64,000 nucleotides of DNA from Gp13-AA77 sp035946575 (lineage in GTDB: Bacteria > Acidobacteriota > Terriglobia > UBA7540). Location: contig DASYZG010000125.1 of the NCBI GenBank assembly GCA_035946575.1, positions 52,623 to 116,622 on the forward strand, given 5' to 3'. The first letter of the stretch is position 1, and each line of letters begins with the position of its first letter. Shown piece after piece: positions 44,609-54,230 of the stretch. The notes beneath the pieces were generated by a model. The model made no database searches. It saw nothing but the letters and a program-made list of their open reading frames with translations, and had not been told where the DNA came from. Position numbers and translations under genes: made by a program.

Positions 44609-46870
44609 ATGGCCACCGTCATGACCACGCCGACCAAGATCAAGAACGGAATGAATCAGAGCGCAAGAGCCGCTGATTTTGGGCTCGATCGCCGCGCGAG
44701 CGGCCGCTCCGGAAGTGAGGCCGTGGCCCAGCTTCCCGAGCTAGCCCGTACCAACGGCGACGCTCCCGCGGAAGACGTCGCGCCGATTACCGCGCTTTCG
44801 GGCGCGGCCCTGGTCAGCGCCTATCGCATCATTTACCTCTCGCGAAAGCTCGACGATAAAGAGATCCAGCTGAAGCGCCAGAACCGGATCTTTTTCCAGA
44901 TCAACGGTGTCGGCCACGAGGCCCTGAATGTGGCCTGCGCGCTCCACCTGCGGTCCGGCTACGACTGGTTCTATCCCTACTATCGCGACCGCGCGCTGTG
45001 CCTGGCACTCGGCCTGACGCCGCTCGACATGCTGCTCGAAGCGGTGGGCTCCAAGGACGATCCCCAGTCCGCCGGCCGCCAGATGCCTTCGCACTGGGGC
45101 TCGAAGTCCGCCCACATCGTGTCGCAGTCGAGTCCCACGGGCACCCAGGCGCTGCAGGCCTTGGGCGCCGCCGACGCCAGCCTCTATTACGCGCGCGTGC
45201 GCGAAGCGGCGGAGCTGGCCGCAAGCTTCCACAGCGACGAAGTGGTTTACGTCTCCGTGGGCGACGGCGCCACCAGCGAAGGTGAGTTCTGGGAAACCGT
45301 GAGCGGCGCCTCGTTGCGCCGGGCGCCGCTGTTCATCGTAGTCGAAGACAACGGCTACGCCATCTCCGTTCCGGTCGACGCTCAGACGCCGGGAGCCAAC
45401 ATCTCCCGCCTGGTGCGGAATTTCCCCAATCTGCTGGTGCAGGAGTGCGACGGCACGGACTTTGCGGCCACTTACGAGGCCGCCGGACGCGCCGTCGATC
45501 ATGCCCGCCGCCGCCAGGGCGCGGCCCTGCTGCACGCGCATGTGATCCGGCCCTACTCGCATTCGCTCTCCGACGACGAGCGCCTCTACAAGTCGGAAAC
45601 GCGGCGCCACGAGGAAGCGCGCCGCGACCCCCTTCAGCGCCTGCGGCAGCGGCTGCTGGCCGAAGGCCTGGCGAGCGAGGGGGAACTGAAAGAGATCGAG
45701 ACGGCGGTGGAGCGCGAGATCAACGAGTCGGCCGACCGGGCCCTGGCGGCCGAGCCGCCCGATCCCTCGTCGGTGATGCTCTACCTCACCTCGCCCAGCG
45801 TCGACCCCACCACCGGCGACTTCGACCGTCCGGCCGTGCCCGAAGGCGAGCCCAAGACCATGGTGGACCTGATCAACCTCTGCCTGCGCGACGAGATGGC
45901 GCGCGATCCGCGCCTGGTGGTGTTCGGCGAAGACGTGGCCGACTGCTCGCACGAGGACGAGCTGCCCAAGGTGAAGGGGAAGGGCGGGGTGTTCAAGGCC
46001 ACCCAGGGACTGCAGCGCCGCTTCGGCGGCCACCGCTGCTGGAATTCCCAGCTTGCGGAGGCTAGTATAGTAGGCCAGGCAATCGGCATGGCCACGCGCG
46101 GCCTGAAGCCGGTGGTGGAGATCCAGTTCCTCGACTACATCTGGCCCGCCATGATGCAGATCCGCGACGAGCTGGCCGTGCTGCGCTGGCGCTCGGCGAA
46201 CGCCCACTCCTGCCCGGTGGTGATCCGTGTGGCCTCGGGCGGGTATCTCTCCGGCGGCGCCATCTACCACAGCCAGTCCGGCGAGTCGATCTTCGCTCAT
46301 CTCCCCGGGCTGCGCGTGGTGATGCCCGCGAACGCTCTCGACGCCAACGGCCTGCTGCGTACCGCCATCCGCTCCGACGATCCGGTGCTCTTTCTCGAGC
46401 CCAAGCACCTGTACCGGCAGACCCACAATCGCAGCCCGTATCCCGGTCCCGGCTACATGATTCCCTTCGGTAAGGCTCGGCTCGAACGCCAGGGCGACGA
46501 TCTCACCATCATCACCTACGGATCGCTGGTGTTCCGGGCCGCACAGGCGGCCAGGCAACTGGAGCGCGAGGGCGTCGAGGCGGAGATCCTCGATCTGCGC
46601 TCGCTCTCTCCTTACGACTGGGACTTCATTACCGCTTCGGTGCGCAAGACCAACCGCGTCCTGGTGCTTCACGAAGACACCCAATCCTGGGGATACGGCG
46701 CCGAGATCGCGGCCCGCATCGGCGAAGAGCTCTTCGAGCACCTCGACGCGCCCGTGCGGCGTCTGGCGGCGAAGGACGTCTACGTGCCCTACCATCCCAC
46801 GCTCGAAGACGCGGTTCTGCCACAGACGGCGGACGTCCTCCGCGTCTGCCGCGAGCTGGCGGCGTACTGA
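44609..46870 (+). CDS. Fused 2-oxo-acid (branched-chain type) dehydrogenase E1 alpha+beta
   Basis: 753 residues from ATG 44609 (GAGG 8 nt upstream). The alpha half (about 50-400) binds thiamine diphosphate: FFQINGVGHEALNVACALHL, YPYYRDRALCLALG, and VGDGATSEGEFWETVSGASL...VEDNGYAIS (the GDG...N signature). The beta half (about 415-753) has VFGEDVADCSHEDELPKVKG, GVFKATQGLQRRFG, WNSQLAEASIVGQAIGMA, ALRSDDPVLFLEPKHLYR-like block and VLVLHEDTQSWGYGAEIAA. Fused E1 proteins of this kind occur in Bacteroidetes and Acidobacteriota and feed an E2/E3 complex that decarboxylates branched-chain 2-oxo acids. No E2 or E3 gene is in the window. The N-terminal ~45 residues are variable. Confidence 0.93.
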   Translation: MATVMTTPTKIKNGMNQSARAADFGLDRRASGRSGSEAVAQLPELARTNGDAPAEDVAPITALSGAALVSAYRIIYLSRKLDDKEIQLKRQNRIFFQINGVGHEALNVACALHLRSGYDWFYPYYRDRALCLALGLTPLDMLLEAVGSKDDPQSAGRQMPSHWGSKSAHIVSQSSPTGTQALQALGAADASLYYARVREAAELAASFHSDEVVYVSVGDGATSEGEFWETVSGASLRRAPLFIVVEDNGYAISVPVDAQTPGANISRLVRNFPNLLVQECDGTDFAATYEAAGRAVDHARRRQGAALLHAHVIRPYSHSLSDDERLYKSETRRHEEARRDPLQRLRQRLLAEGLASEGELKEIETAVEREINESADRALAAEPPDPSSVMLYLTSPSVDPTTGDFDRPAVPEGEPKTMVDLINLCLRDEMARDPRLVVFGEDVADCSHEDELPKVKGKGGVFKATQGLQRRFGGHRCWNSQLAEASIVGQAIGMATRGLKPVVEIQFLDYIWPAMMQIRDELAVLRWRSANAHSCPVVIRVASGGYLSGGAIYHSQSGESIFAHLPGLRVVMPANALDANGLLRTAIRSDDPVLFLEPKHLYRQTHNRSPYPGPGYMIPFGKARLERQGDDLTIITYGSLVFRAAQAARQLEREGVEAEILDLRSLSPYDWDFITASVRKTNRVLVLHEDTQSWGYGAEIAARIGEELFEHLDAPVRRLAAKDVYVPYHPTLEDAVLPQTADVLRVCRELAAY

Positions 46871-47458
46871 CATCGAACGCAACCAGCGTCTGCCTTCAAC
46901 CGCCGGCATCTGGCACTCCGCTTGCTCCGGCAGACGTTGAGGCGCAGAGGCTGGGTTCCATCATCGCCACGCTCACCAGAGATCAGTCCTGCCTCAGTGC
47001 CCCCGTTTTTTGCGTCAGGAAGAAGCAACCGTGCGACGGGGTTGGGCGGTTGCCAGCAGACCGAACGCCGCCGCCCACAGCGGGCCCAAGCAGTTGGACT
47101 CCGGGCGACGGACCGCGCCAAAAGACCGACCATGGCGCCTGCTGCCCAACTTGGTACCGCCGCGCGGCCAGCAGGCATTTTGCAGGAGGGAAATAGAAGT
47201 TTGCAGATTGGGCAACAGCGGGTTAGTATGTCTCTTTTAAGTGACTAGGGACGCGACCTGTCTTAACTTATGAGTGACTTAAGGGGTTGAGGGCTCGACG
47301 CTTCGCCGAGCTTTTGAGATTACGGGGGGACGATGAGGAAGCCCGAGGTTGCAGTTCCTGCCCTGCCCGAATCCAATCCCAGCAAAGTGTATCGAACCAC
47401 CGAACCGGGTCGCAGTGCCCGGACTGGTTCCTGGTGACGTGAGGGTTCGAACCTGACG
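46871..47458. other. 588-bp gene-free spacer
   Basis: Only weak features: a hairpin GCTCG-n9-CGAGC followed by TTTT (about 47291-47314) that could act as a small terminator, and a partial repeat AAGTGACT / AGTGACTTAA at 47239-47283. Short open frames on both strands overlap each other and resemble nothing known. GGTTCGAACC near 47450 mimics a tRNA T-loop, but no tRNA can be folded. Confidence 0.45.
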
Positions 47459-50400
47459 ATGTTCGCCGCCTCCAAGCAGAGCTCCCTGCCGTTACTCGCC
47501 GCGGCGCTTTCCCTGCCCGCCGAGCCCACAACGGTCAGTGAGCCGACGATCGACACTTCGAAGCTCCCCGGTCCACGGAAGAGTTTGACGGTTCGCCTGC
47601 TGCTGTTTGGCCTCGGCTACATTGGGCTCTTTCTGGCCTTGGACCAGACCTCGACACACTTCCAGGTCTGGGTTGGAGTGAGTGCCTGGTATCTGCCTGC
47701 AGCTCTGACCGTCGCGCTACTGGTGGCCGGAGGAGTGCGCGCTGCTCCACTGGCACTGGTCGCCATATTGGCAGGAGCCCGGTTCGACTACCACGCCCGG
47801 CTGGATTCCTGGGGCTTCTTTCCCGAGAGCCTGGGAGGCCTGCTGAGCTATCTTGGGGCCGCCCTTCTTTTGCGCCGAGCCGCGCTGATGGACCTGCAGT
47901 TCCGACGCCTGGCGGGCGTGGCTCGATTTTTGCTGCTCACCTTGGTTGCCGGGGTCGGCGGGGCCGCGGTGGGCGCGCTGGGTGCCGTTCTGGACGGCCG
48001 GGTTCCCCGGCATAATTTCGGCCTGGCGGCATTCCACTGGTGGCTCGGTGACGCCGTGGCCATCGCGGCGCTGACGCCTTTCCTGCTGGTGTTCATCGCG
48101 CCGCGTCTGCGCCCGTGGGTCGAAGGTGCCGCCGAGGACTCCCCGGACGCGCTCACGGCCAGGCGGGGTCTCGATTTGCCAGGTCCATCCGAACTTGCGG
48201 AGTGGACCCTTCAGCTGACGAGCATAGGGCTCGCCATCTGGCTCGTGATTGTCTTCAGGCCCGTTGCCCTCTTCGATCCCCTCTACGCCCTCTTCATACC
48301 CCTCATCTGGATTGCCGTCCGTCACGGCTTACGCGGCGCGATTCTGGGTTCCCTGGTCCTGAACGCCGGCGTGATGATGGCGCTCCACGGGCCGCACGTC
48401 CAGCCGGACAGCATGCCCCGGATCCAATTGGTCATTCTCACGGTTTCCGTTACGGCCCTCTTCCTGGGCATCGTGGTAAGCGAACGCCGCTATGCCGAGC
48501 GGGCATGGCGGGAATCGAAAGAAAGCCTGCGCAGCGAGAGCCAGCTCCTCGAATCGGTGCTGAACAGCGTCGGTGAAGCTGTGGTCGTAGTGGACGCGCA
48601 CGGCCGGTATCTGCAGTGGAACCCGGCCGCCGAGCGAATCCTGGGCCTCTGGACTGTGGATGCCTGGCCGCGGCCGGAGCATCAGGGGTTATATCTTCCC
48701 GACGGGGTCACACCCTTTCCTCAGGAGGAGCTGCCCTGGTCACGCGCAGTGCGGGGAGAATCCACGGACCAGGTGGAGATTCTGGTCCGCACACGGCAAA
48801 AAAAGCTCTGGACCAGCGTCACGGGCAGGCCGATCAAGGACCGCGAGGGAACGGTATGCGGCGGCGTGGCGGTGTTCCGCGACATCAGCTTGCGGAAGCT
48901 GGCCGAGGAAGAGTATCGCTCCGCGCAGGAACGCCTGAATGGGCTGTACTCCTGTTCGCTCGACGCCATGGGCTACGCGGCATTAGACGGTACCCTGCTG
49001 GACGTCAACGAGGCCTTCCTGAAACTTACCGGCTATTCCCGCGAGGAATTGATCGCGAGAAAGAAGCACCAGGACCTCACACCTCCGGAGTACGCGGAGC
49101 ATGAGACCGAGCTCCTGAACCGATTGATTGCCACCGGAGAGCCCCAGGAATACGAGAAAGAGTGCGCCCGCAAGGATGGATCTCGAGCGGCCGTCCTGAT
49201 GGCGGCCTTTGCCGTGAAGGGAAAAGACGGCAGACCGAGCGGCGTCGGCACCGTCATCAAGGACGTTACCGAGCGCAAGAAGGCTGAAGCGTTGCGCGCC
49301 GGCCAGAGTCGCGTGCTGGAAATGATCGCCACCAACGTCCCTCTGGGAGAGATGCTTTCCTGCCTCGCGGAAGTGATCGAGTCCCAGTGCCCGGGCATGT
49401 TGTGCTCAGTCCTGCTTCTCGACTCCGCCGGCCAGCGTCTCCTCCATGGGGCAGCTCCGAGTCTCCCGCCCGGCTGCGTGCAGGCCCTCGACGGTTTGCA
49501 GATCGGGCCGCAAGCCGGCTGCTGCGGTGCCGCCGCCTGGCGCGGCGAACCTGTGATCGTGCGCGACATCCAGGAAGATCCTCTTTGCGCCGATTACCGC
49601 AGCCTGGCCGCGCAGTACGGGCTGCGCGCCTGCTGGTCTACGCCTATCAAGTCGCACGAAGGGAAGGTGGTGGGGACATTCGCCACCTACTACCGCGAAG
49701 CTCGGGTTCCGGGCCCATCCGAAATCCAGCTCATCGATATCGCGACCCGCCTGGCCGGGATCGGCATTGAGCGCAAGCGCGCGGAGGAGGCCCTGCGGGA
49801 ATCCGAGGAGAGATTCTCGAAGGCCTTCCGGGCCAGTCCGGCTGCGGTGACCATCAGCACGCTGATCGACGGGCGCTATCTCGACGTGAACGCCAGCTTC
49901 CAGAAGCTCCTCGGCTACAGCCGGGAGGAACTGCTCGGTCAAAGTGCAGCGGAGCTTGTTTGGCCGGCCAAGTCCGACAGGGCCGCTTTCGTGGAGACCT
50001 TGCGCCGGCACGAAGTGGTCCGCGAGATGGAAGTTCGCCTCCGCACGAAATCCGGCGAAACCCGCGACGTCCTGATTTCCGCGGAACAGTTGCATCTGCG
50101 AGACGAGACCTGCGTCCTCAGCATCACGCAGGACGTCACCGAGCGGAAGCGCGCGGAAGAAGCGCTGCGGCGCAGCGAAGCCGAACTCAAAGATGCGCAG
50201 CGCGTGGCGCAGGTCGGGAGCTGGAGCTGGTCGCTCGAAACCGGCGCCATCACGTGGTCTGACGAGCTTTACCGCATTGCCGGACTGGACCCGAGCCAGC
50301 CGCCGCCCTCCTATGAAGAGTTCTCCAGGTTTTACAGTCCGGAGAGCTGGCAGCGCTTGCGGCAAGCGGTTCAGGAGACGATCCGGACGGGCGACCCTTA

Positions 50401-52399
50401 CGAGCTCGAGGTGGAGCGCGTGCGCCCCGACGGCGACACTTGCTGGGTACAAGTGCGAGGGACGCCCGTCCGCAACGGCGACGGCCGCGTCGTTGCTCTG
50501 CACGGCACGTCCCAGGACATCACGGAACGCAAACGCCACGAGGAAGCGTTGCGCCAATCCGAGGAGCGCTTCTCCAAGGCATTCCGCCTGAGCCCGGCGG
50601 CCGTGAGCATCAGCACGCTGCGCGAGGGCAGGTACCTCGACATCAACGAAAGCTGCACTCGAATTCTCGGATACACGCGCGAGGAACTCGTCGGCCGGCG
50701 CGCACCCGATATGATCTGGGAGCGGCCTGAAGACCGGGTCGCGTTCGTGGAGCGCCTCCGCGAACAGAAATTCGTCCGCGAAATGGAAGCGCGGCTGCGC
50801 ACCAAGTTAGGAGAGACCCGCGATGTGCTGCTCTCCGCGGAACTGATCCAGATCGGGGGCGAGGAATGTATCCTGATCATCACGGACGACGTGACTGAAA
50901 GAAAGCGCTCGGAAGAGACCCTCCGCCAGCTCAGCCTGCAGAAGCAGCTCATTCTGAGCTCCGCCGGTGAAGGCATCTTCGGCCTCAACCTTCAGGGCCG
51001 TGTGATGTTCATCAATCCCGCGGGAGCCCGCATGCTCGGCTGGGAACCGCTGGAACTCATCGGCCGCATTCAGCACGAGAGGGTGCATCACAGCCATGCC
51101 GACGGCACACCCTATGCTCAGGAGGAATGCCCGATCTACGCCGCTTTCCGAGACGGCGAAGTGCGACGGCTCGATACCGAAGTCTTCTGGAGGAAGGACG
51201 GCACCAGCTTCCCTGTGGAGTACATCAGCACTCCCATTCGCGAGGGCGGCCAGGTCGTGGGCGCGGTGGTGACCTTCCGCGACATCACCGAACGCCAGAA
51301 GGCCGAAGAGGCTCTGCGAAGCTCCGAAGTCCGTTTTCGGCGCGTCTTTTCGAGCGCGCCGCTTCCGATGTGGCTCTGGGACACGGACACCTGGCGCTTC
51401 CTCGAAGTCAACGAATCCGCGACGGCGCACTACGGATACTCGCGCGAGGAATTTCTGGCGATGCAGGTGACGGACATCCTGCCCCCCCAGGAGGCCGAGC
51501 GCATGAAGAGCGATTACCAGCGCCGCACGGACGGGCGTTATCTCGTCGAAACCCGGCAGAGGGTCAAGGACGGCAGCTTCATCGACGTTCATCTCACTTC
51601 CGAACTGGTGGAACTTGGCGGCCGGCGTGTCCGGCTGGTGGTCGCCGAAGACATCAGCGAGCGCAAGCGGGCGGAGGAGGCTCTCCATCAGCGCACGATG
51701 GAACTGGAGCGCTCCAACGCTGATCTCGAGCAGTTTGCCTACGTCGCCTCGCATGACCTGCAGGAGCCGCTGCGCATGGTCGCCAGTTTCACCCAGCTCC
51801 TCGCTGACCGCTACGGTACCCAGCTTGACGACGAAGCCCGGGAGTTCATCGGCTTTGCCCTGGAAGGCGCCACACGGATGCAGGCCCTCATCGGCGGCCT
51901 GCTTTCCTTTGCCCGCGTGAAGACCCGCGCCAAGGAGTTGCAGCCCATGGATTGCCAGGCGGCGTTCCAGCGCACCCTGGGAAGCTTCCGCGTCACCCTG
52001 CAGGAAACCGGCGCTGAAGTGTCGGCGGAAGGCCTGCCTACGGTGCTGGCCGACCAGTCACAGATCGAGCAACTGTTCCAGAATCTGATCGGCAACGCCT
52101 TGAAGTTCAGGAGCCAGGATACGCCGCGCATTCGCATCTCGGCGCAACGGAACGGCAAGGAATGGATCTTCTCGGTGAGCGACAACGGTATTGGAATCGA
52201 TCCGCGTTACAGAGAGCGGATTTTCGCGATCTTCCAGCGTCTGCACTCGAGGAATGAATATCCCGGCACGGGAATCGGGCTGGCAATTTGCAAGAAAATC
52301 GTGGAGCGGCACGGCGGGCGAATCTGGGTGGAGTCGGAGGCCGGTCACGGAGCCACCTTCCACTTCACGCTGCCGATCGTTGAAGGAATGCCGGCGTGA
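47459..52399 (+). CDS. Giant membrane sensor histidine kinase (MASE1, 7 PAS, GAF, HisKA, HATPase)
   Basis: 1646 residues. Residues about 40-345 form a MASE1 membrane sensor with about eight hydrophobic helices. After a short coiled segment come PAS1 (363-490), PAS2 (495-610), a GAF domain (621-770; QAGCCGAAAWRGEPVIVRDI), and PAS3-PAS7 (about 780, 903, 1034, 1160 and 1286 onwards), most ending in D[IV][TS]ERK.AEEAL linkers. PAS3 and PAS5 are nearly the same sequence (RFSKAF..SPAAV.IST). The HisKA helix has FAYVASHDLQEPLR with the phospho-accepting His at about 1430. HATPase boxes: LIGNALKF, VSDNGIGID, IFQRLHSRNEYPGTGIGLAICKKIVERHGG. There is no receiver domain; the overlapping regulator gene at 52396 (GTGA) is the probable partner. 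Confidence 0.93.
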   Translation: MFAASKQSSLPLLAAALSLPAEPTTVSEPTIDTSKLPGPRKSLTVRLLLFGLGYIGLFLALDQTSTHFQVWVGVSAWYLPAALTVALLVAGGVRAAPLALVAILAGARFDYHARLDSWGFFPESLGGLLSYLGAALLLRRAALMDLQFRRLAGVARFLLLTLVAGVGGAAVGALGAVLDGRVPRHNFGLAAFHWWLGDAVAIAALTPFLLVFIAPRLRPWVEGAAEDSPDALTARRGLDLPGPSELAEWTLQLTSIGLAIWLVIVFRPVALFDPLYALFIPLIWIAVRHGLRGAILGSLVLNAGVMMALHGPHVQPDSMPRIQLVILTVSVTALFLGIVVSERRYAERAWRESKESLRSESQLLESVLNSVGEAVVVVDAHGRYLQWNPAAERILGLWTVDAWPRPEHQGLYLPDGVTPFPQEELPWSRAVRGESTDQVEILVRTRQKKLWTSVTGRPIKDREGTVCGGVAVFRDISLRKLAEEEYRSAQERLNGLYSCSLDAMGYAALDGTLLDVNEAFLKLTGYSREELIARKKHQDLTPPEYAEHETELLNRLIATGEPQEYEKECARKDGSRAAVLMAAFAVKGKDGRPSGVGTVIKDVTERKKAEALRAGQSRVLEMIATNVPLGEMLSCLAEVIESQCPGMLCSVLLLDSAGQRLLHGAAPSLPPGCVQALDGLQIGPQAGCCGAAAWRGEPVIVRDIQEDPLCADYRSLAAQYGLRACWSTPIKSHEGKVVGTFATYYREARVPGPSEIQLIDIATRLAGIGIERKRAEEALRESEERFSKAFRASPAAVTISTLIDGRYLDVNASFQKLLGYSREELLGQSAAELVWPAKSDRAAFVETLRRHEVVREMEVRLRTKSGETRDVLISAEQLHLRDETCVLSITQDVTERKRAEEALRRSEAELKDAQRVAQVGSWSWSLETGAITWSDELYRIAGLDPSQPPPSYEEFSRFYSPESWQRLRQAVQETIRTGDPYELEVERVRPDGDTCWVQVRGTPVRNGDGRVVALHGTSQDITERKRHEEALRQSEERFSKAFRLSPAAVSISTLREGRYLDINESCTRILGYTREELVGRRAPDMIWERPEDRVAFVERLREQKFVREMEARLRTKLGETRDVLLSAELIQIGGEECILIITDDVTERKRSEETLRQLSLQKQLILSSAGEGIFGLNLQGRVMFINPAGARMLGWEPLELIGRIQHERVHHSHADGTPYAQEECPIYAAFRDGEVRRLDTEVFWRKDGTSFPVEYISTPIREGGQVVGAVVTFRDITERQKAEEALRSSEVRFRRVFSSAPLPMWLWDTDTWRFLEVNESATAHYGYSREEFLAMQVTDILPPQEAERMKSDYQRRTDGRYLVETRQRVKDGSFIDVHLTSELVELGGRRVRLVVAEDISERKRAEEALHQRTMELERSNADLEQFAYVASHDLQEPLRMVASFTQLLADRYGTQLDDEAREFIGFALEGATRMQALIGGLLSFARVKTRAKELQPMDCQAAFQRTLGSFRVTLQETGAEVSAEGLPTVLADQSQIEQLFQNLIGNALKFRSQDTPRIRISAQRNGKEWIFSVSDNGIGIDPRYRERIFAIFQRLHSRNEYPGTGIGLAICKKIVERHGGRIWVESEAGHGATFHFTLPIVEGMPA

Positions 52400-52857
52400 G
52401 CAAGGAGTCAATGGCACCCATGGAAATCCTATTGGTTGAAGACAATCCCGGCGACGTGCGTCTGACGCGGGAAGCGCTTAGAACCGGCAAGGTCCCGAGC
52501 GTTCTGCACACGGTCGGCGACGGACTCGAGGCGATGGCTTACCTGCGCAAGGAGGGCGAGTACGGCAATGCTCTCCAGCCGGATCTGATTCTGCTCGATC
52601 TCAACCTGCCGCGGAAAGACGGGCGGGAAGTGCTGGCCGAGATCAAGGAGGATCCCGTGCTGCGCCGCATACCCGTGGTGGTCATGACGACCTCCGAACA
52701 CGAGCCCGACGTGAAGAAGAGCTACGATTTGCACGCGAATTGTTACATTATCAAACCGCCGGACTTCGCCAAGCTCGTGTCGGTGGTGAGATCGATCGAG
52801 GAGTTCTGGCTCTCGGTGGCAAAGTTGCCGCCCAACCAGGACCATATGAGAGGATAG
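52396..52857 (+). CDS. Single-domain response regulator (Rcp1-like)
   Basis: 153 residues. GTG 52396 overlaps the kinase stop codon (GTGA) and has AAGGA 8 nt upstream; ATGs at 52411 and 52420 are alternatives. The receiver has EILLVEDNPGDVRLTREAL (acidic pair), the phospho-Asp D68 in LILLDLNLPRKDG, VVVMTTSEHEPDVKKSYDLHANCYIIKP (Thr and Lys switch residues, T..S and K-P). No output domain follows, so it should relay phosphate or act by protein contact, as with bacteriophytochrome-linked Rcp1 regulators. Probable direct partner of the upstream kinase. Confidence 0.93.
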   Translation: MSKESMAPMEILLVEDNPGDVRLTREALRTGKVPSVLHTVGDGLEAMAYLRKEGEYGNALQPDLILLDLNLPRKDGREVLAEIKEDPVLRRIPVVVMTTSEHEPDVKKSYDLHANCYIIKPPDFAKLVSVVRSIEEFWLSVAKLPPNQDHMRG

Positions 52858-52861
52858 GTGA

Positions 52862-54043
52862 ATGGCCGAGAACGAATTCAGAGTTTTGCTGATTGAAGAC
52901 AACCCCGGCGATGCCAAGCTGGTTTCCATGATGCTGGCACGATCCAAGGGGGTTTCGTTTCACCTGGAGACCCGCGACCGCCTGACCCCGGGACTGGAAA
53001 GGCTTGCCCAGGGTGGGATCGACGCGCTGCTGCTCGATCTGTCGCTGCCCGACAGCCATGGGTTTGAGACTTTCGACCGCGCGCAAGCCGCGGTACCCTT
53101 GCTGCCGATCGTGCTGCTGAGCAGCCTTGATGACGAAACCGTCGCCATGCGTGCCGTGGAGCGCGGCGCCCAAGACTACCTGATCAAGGGCCGTGTTGAT
53201 GATCATTCTCTGAGCCGCGCCCTCCGCTTCGCCATGCAGCGACAGAAGAAACAGGCGGCGGACTTGCATCGCGGTCACGCCGCTGAAGAGGGTGCCAGAT
53301 TCCTGGTTCTCGTGGGCGCCAAGGGAGGCGTGGGCACCACCACCCTGGCTCTCAACCTGGCGGCCTGCGTAGCCTGGGCCAAGCGCAGTGTGGTTGCGGT
53401 CGAGCTCCGGCCGGACTATGGCACTTTCTCATACCAACTGGCGATGACGCCCGCAAAGAACCTCAGCCACCTGCTGGCGCTCGAGCCGGACCAGATCAAC
53501 GAAGGGGAAATCAACTCCTGTTTGACAAAGCTTCCCTCTGGGCTGCAGGTCCTGTTTGGCCCCCAGGCCATCAGGGAATTCAAGCCGGTCGAAGCTGCCA
53601 GGGCTGAGGCCCTGCTCAGCGGTCTCGCCGGCCTCGCTGACTTCATCGTGATCGACTTGCCCGCTGCATTTCCTGCGGCGAGCCAGGCCGCCGCCCGCTA
53701 CGCGCATTTTGCGGGCTTGCTGGTGGATGCGGACCCCGGCACTGTCGCCGCGGCCAAAGTGACGCTCGAACAAATGTGTTCGGCCGGCGCTTCCCGCTCG
53801 CTCCTGAAAGCAGTTGTCGTTGACCATTCGCCGCTGGAGCACGGCCTGCGCGTGAACGACATCGCCTCGCAGTTGGATTGCAGGATCTTCGGAACAGTGC
53901 CGCAGGCGGCGGAATTGTGCATGCGCAGCCAGCGAGCCGGCTCGCCTTTTGTGCTGTCGGAGCCGAACAGCATCGCGTCCGTGGCGATTTACGAAATGGC
54001 TTATAAGCTGCTTTCGCACGAAGCCGCCCGGATTGGGGCCTGA
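52862..54043 (+). CDS. Response-regulator receiver fused to CpaE/MinD-type ATPase
   Basis: 393 residues, ATG 52862 with GAGGA 8 nt upstream, 4 bp after the previous gene. Receiver domain (1-125): VLLIEDNPGDAKLV, D59 in LLLDLSLPDSHG, PIVLLSSLDDETVA and K109 in DYLIKG. ParA/MinD ATPase domain (about 145-393): deviant Walker A VGAKGGVGTTTLALNLA with the signature lysine K154, VVAVELRPDYGTFS at the A' site, and FIVIDLPAAFP for Walker B. The layout matches CpaE/TadZ proteins that place pilus secretion machinery at the pole, but no tad/cpa gene is adjacent. Here phosphorylation by the MASE1 kinase probably controls the ATPase; the target is unknown. Confidence 0.88.
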   Translation: MAENEFRVLLIEDNPGDAKLVSMMLARSKGVSFHLETRDRLTPGLERLAQGGIDALLLDLSLPDSHGFETFDRAQAAVPLLPIVLLSSLDDETVAMRAVERGAQDYLIKGRVDDHSLSRALRFAMQRQKKQAADLHRGHAAEEGARFLVLVGAKGGVGTTTLALNLAACVAWAKRSVVAVELRPDYGTFSYQLAMTPAKNLSHLLALEPDQINEGEINSCLTKLPSGLQVLFGPQAIREFKPVEAARAEALLSGLAGLADFIVIDLPAAFPAASQAAARYAHFAGLLVDADPGTVAAAKVTLEQMCSAGASRSLLKAVVVDHSPLEHGLRVNDIASQLDCRIFGTVPQAAELCMRSQRAGSPFVLSEPNSIASVAIYEMAYKLLSHEAARIGA

Positions 54044-54230
54044 GCGGCTGAATCCGATCCTCCTTTCGCGCCGGAAACGCCACCGGCGCGGTTGAACCCG
54101 CCTTTCCCCCTGGAGACTCTCGAGCAACTCGAAGCTGCGCCGGCGCGCCGCTGTGGCGGCAGTCCCGCCCTGGTGCGCGCTGCAGAAATCCCTCTTCCCA
54201 GAAGATGATCTATGGGAGTATGATGGTCGC

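Noticed and set aside
47440..47456. GGTTCGAACC resembling a tRNA T-loop
   Set aside because: No acceptor stem, anticodon arm or D-loop can be placed upstream or downstream.
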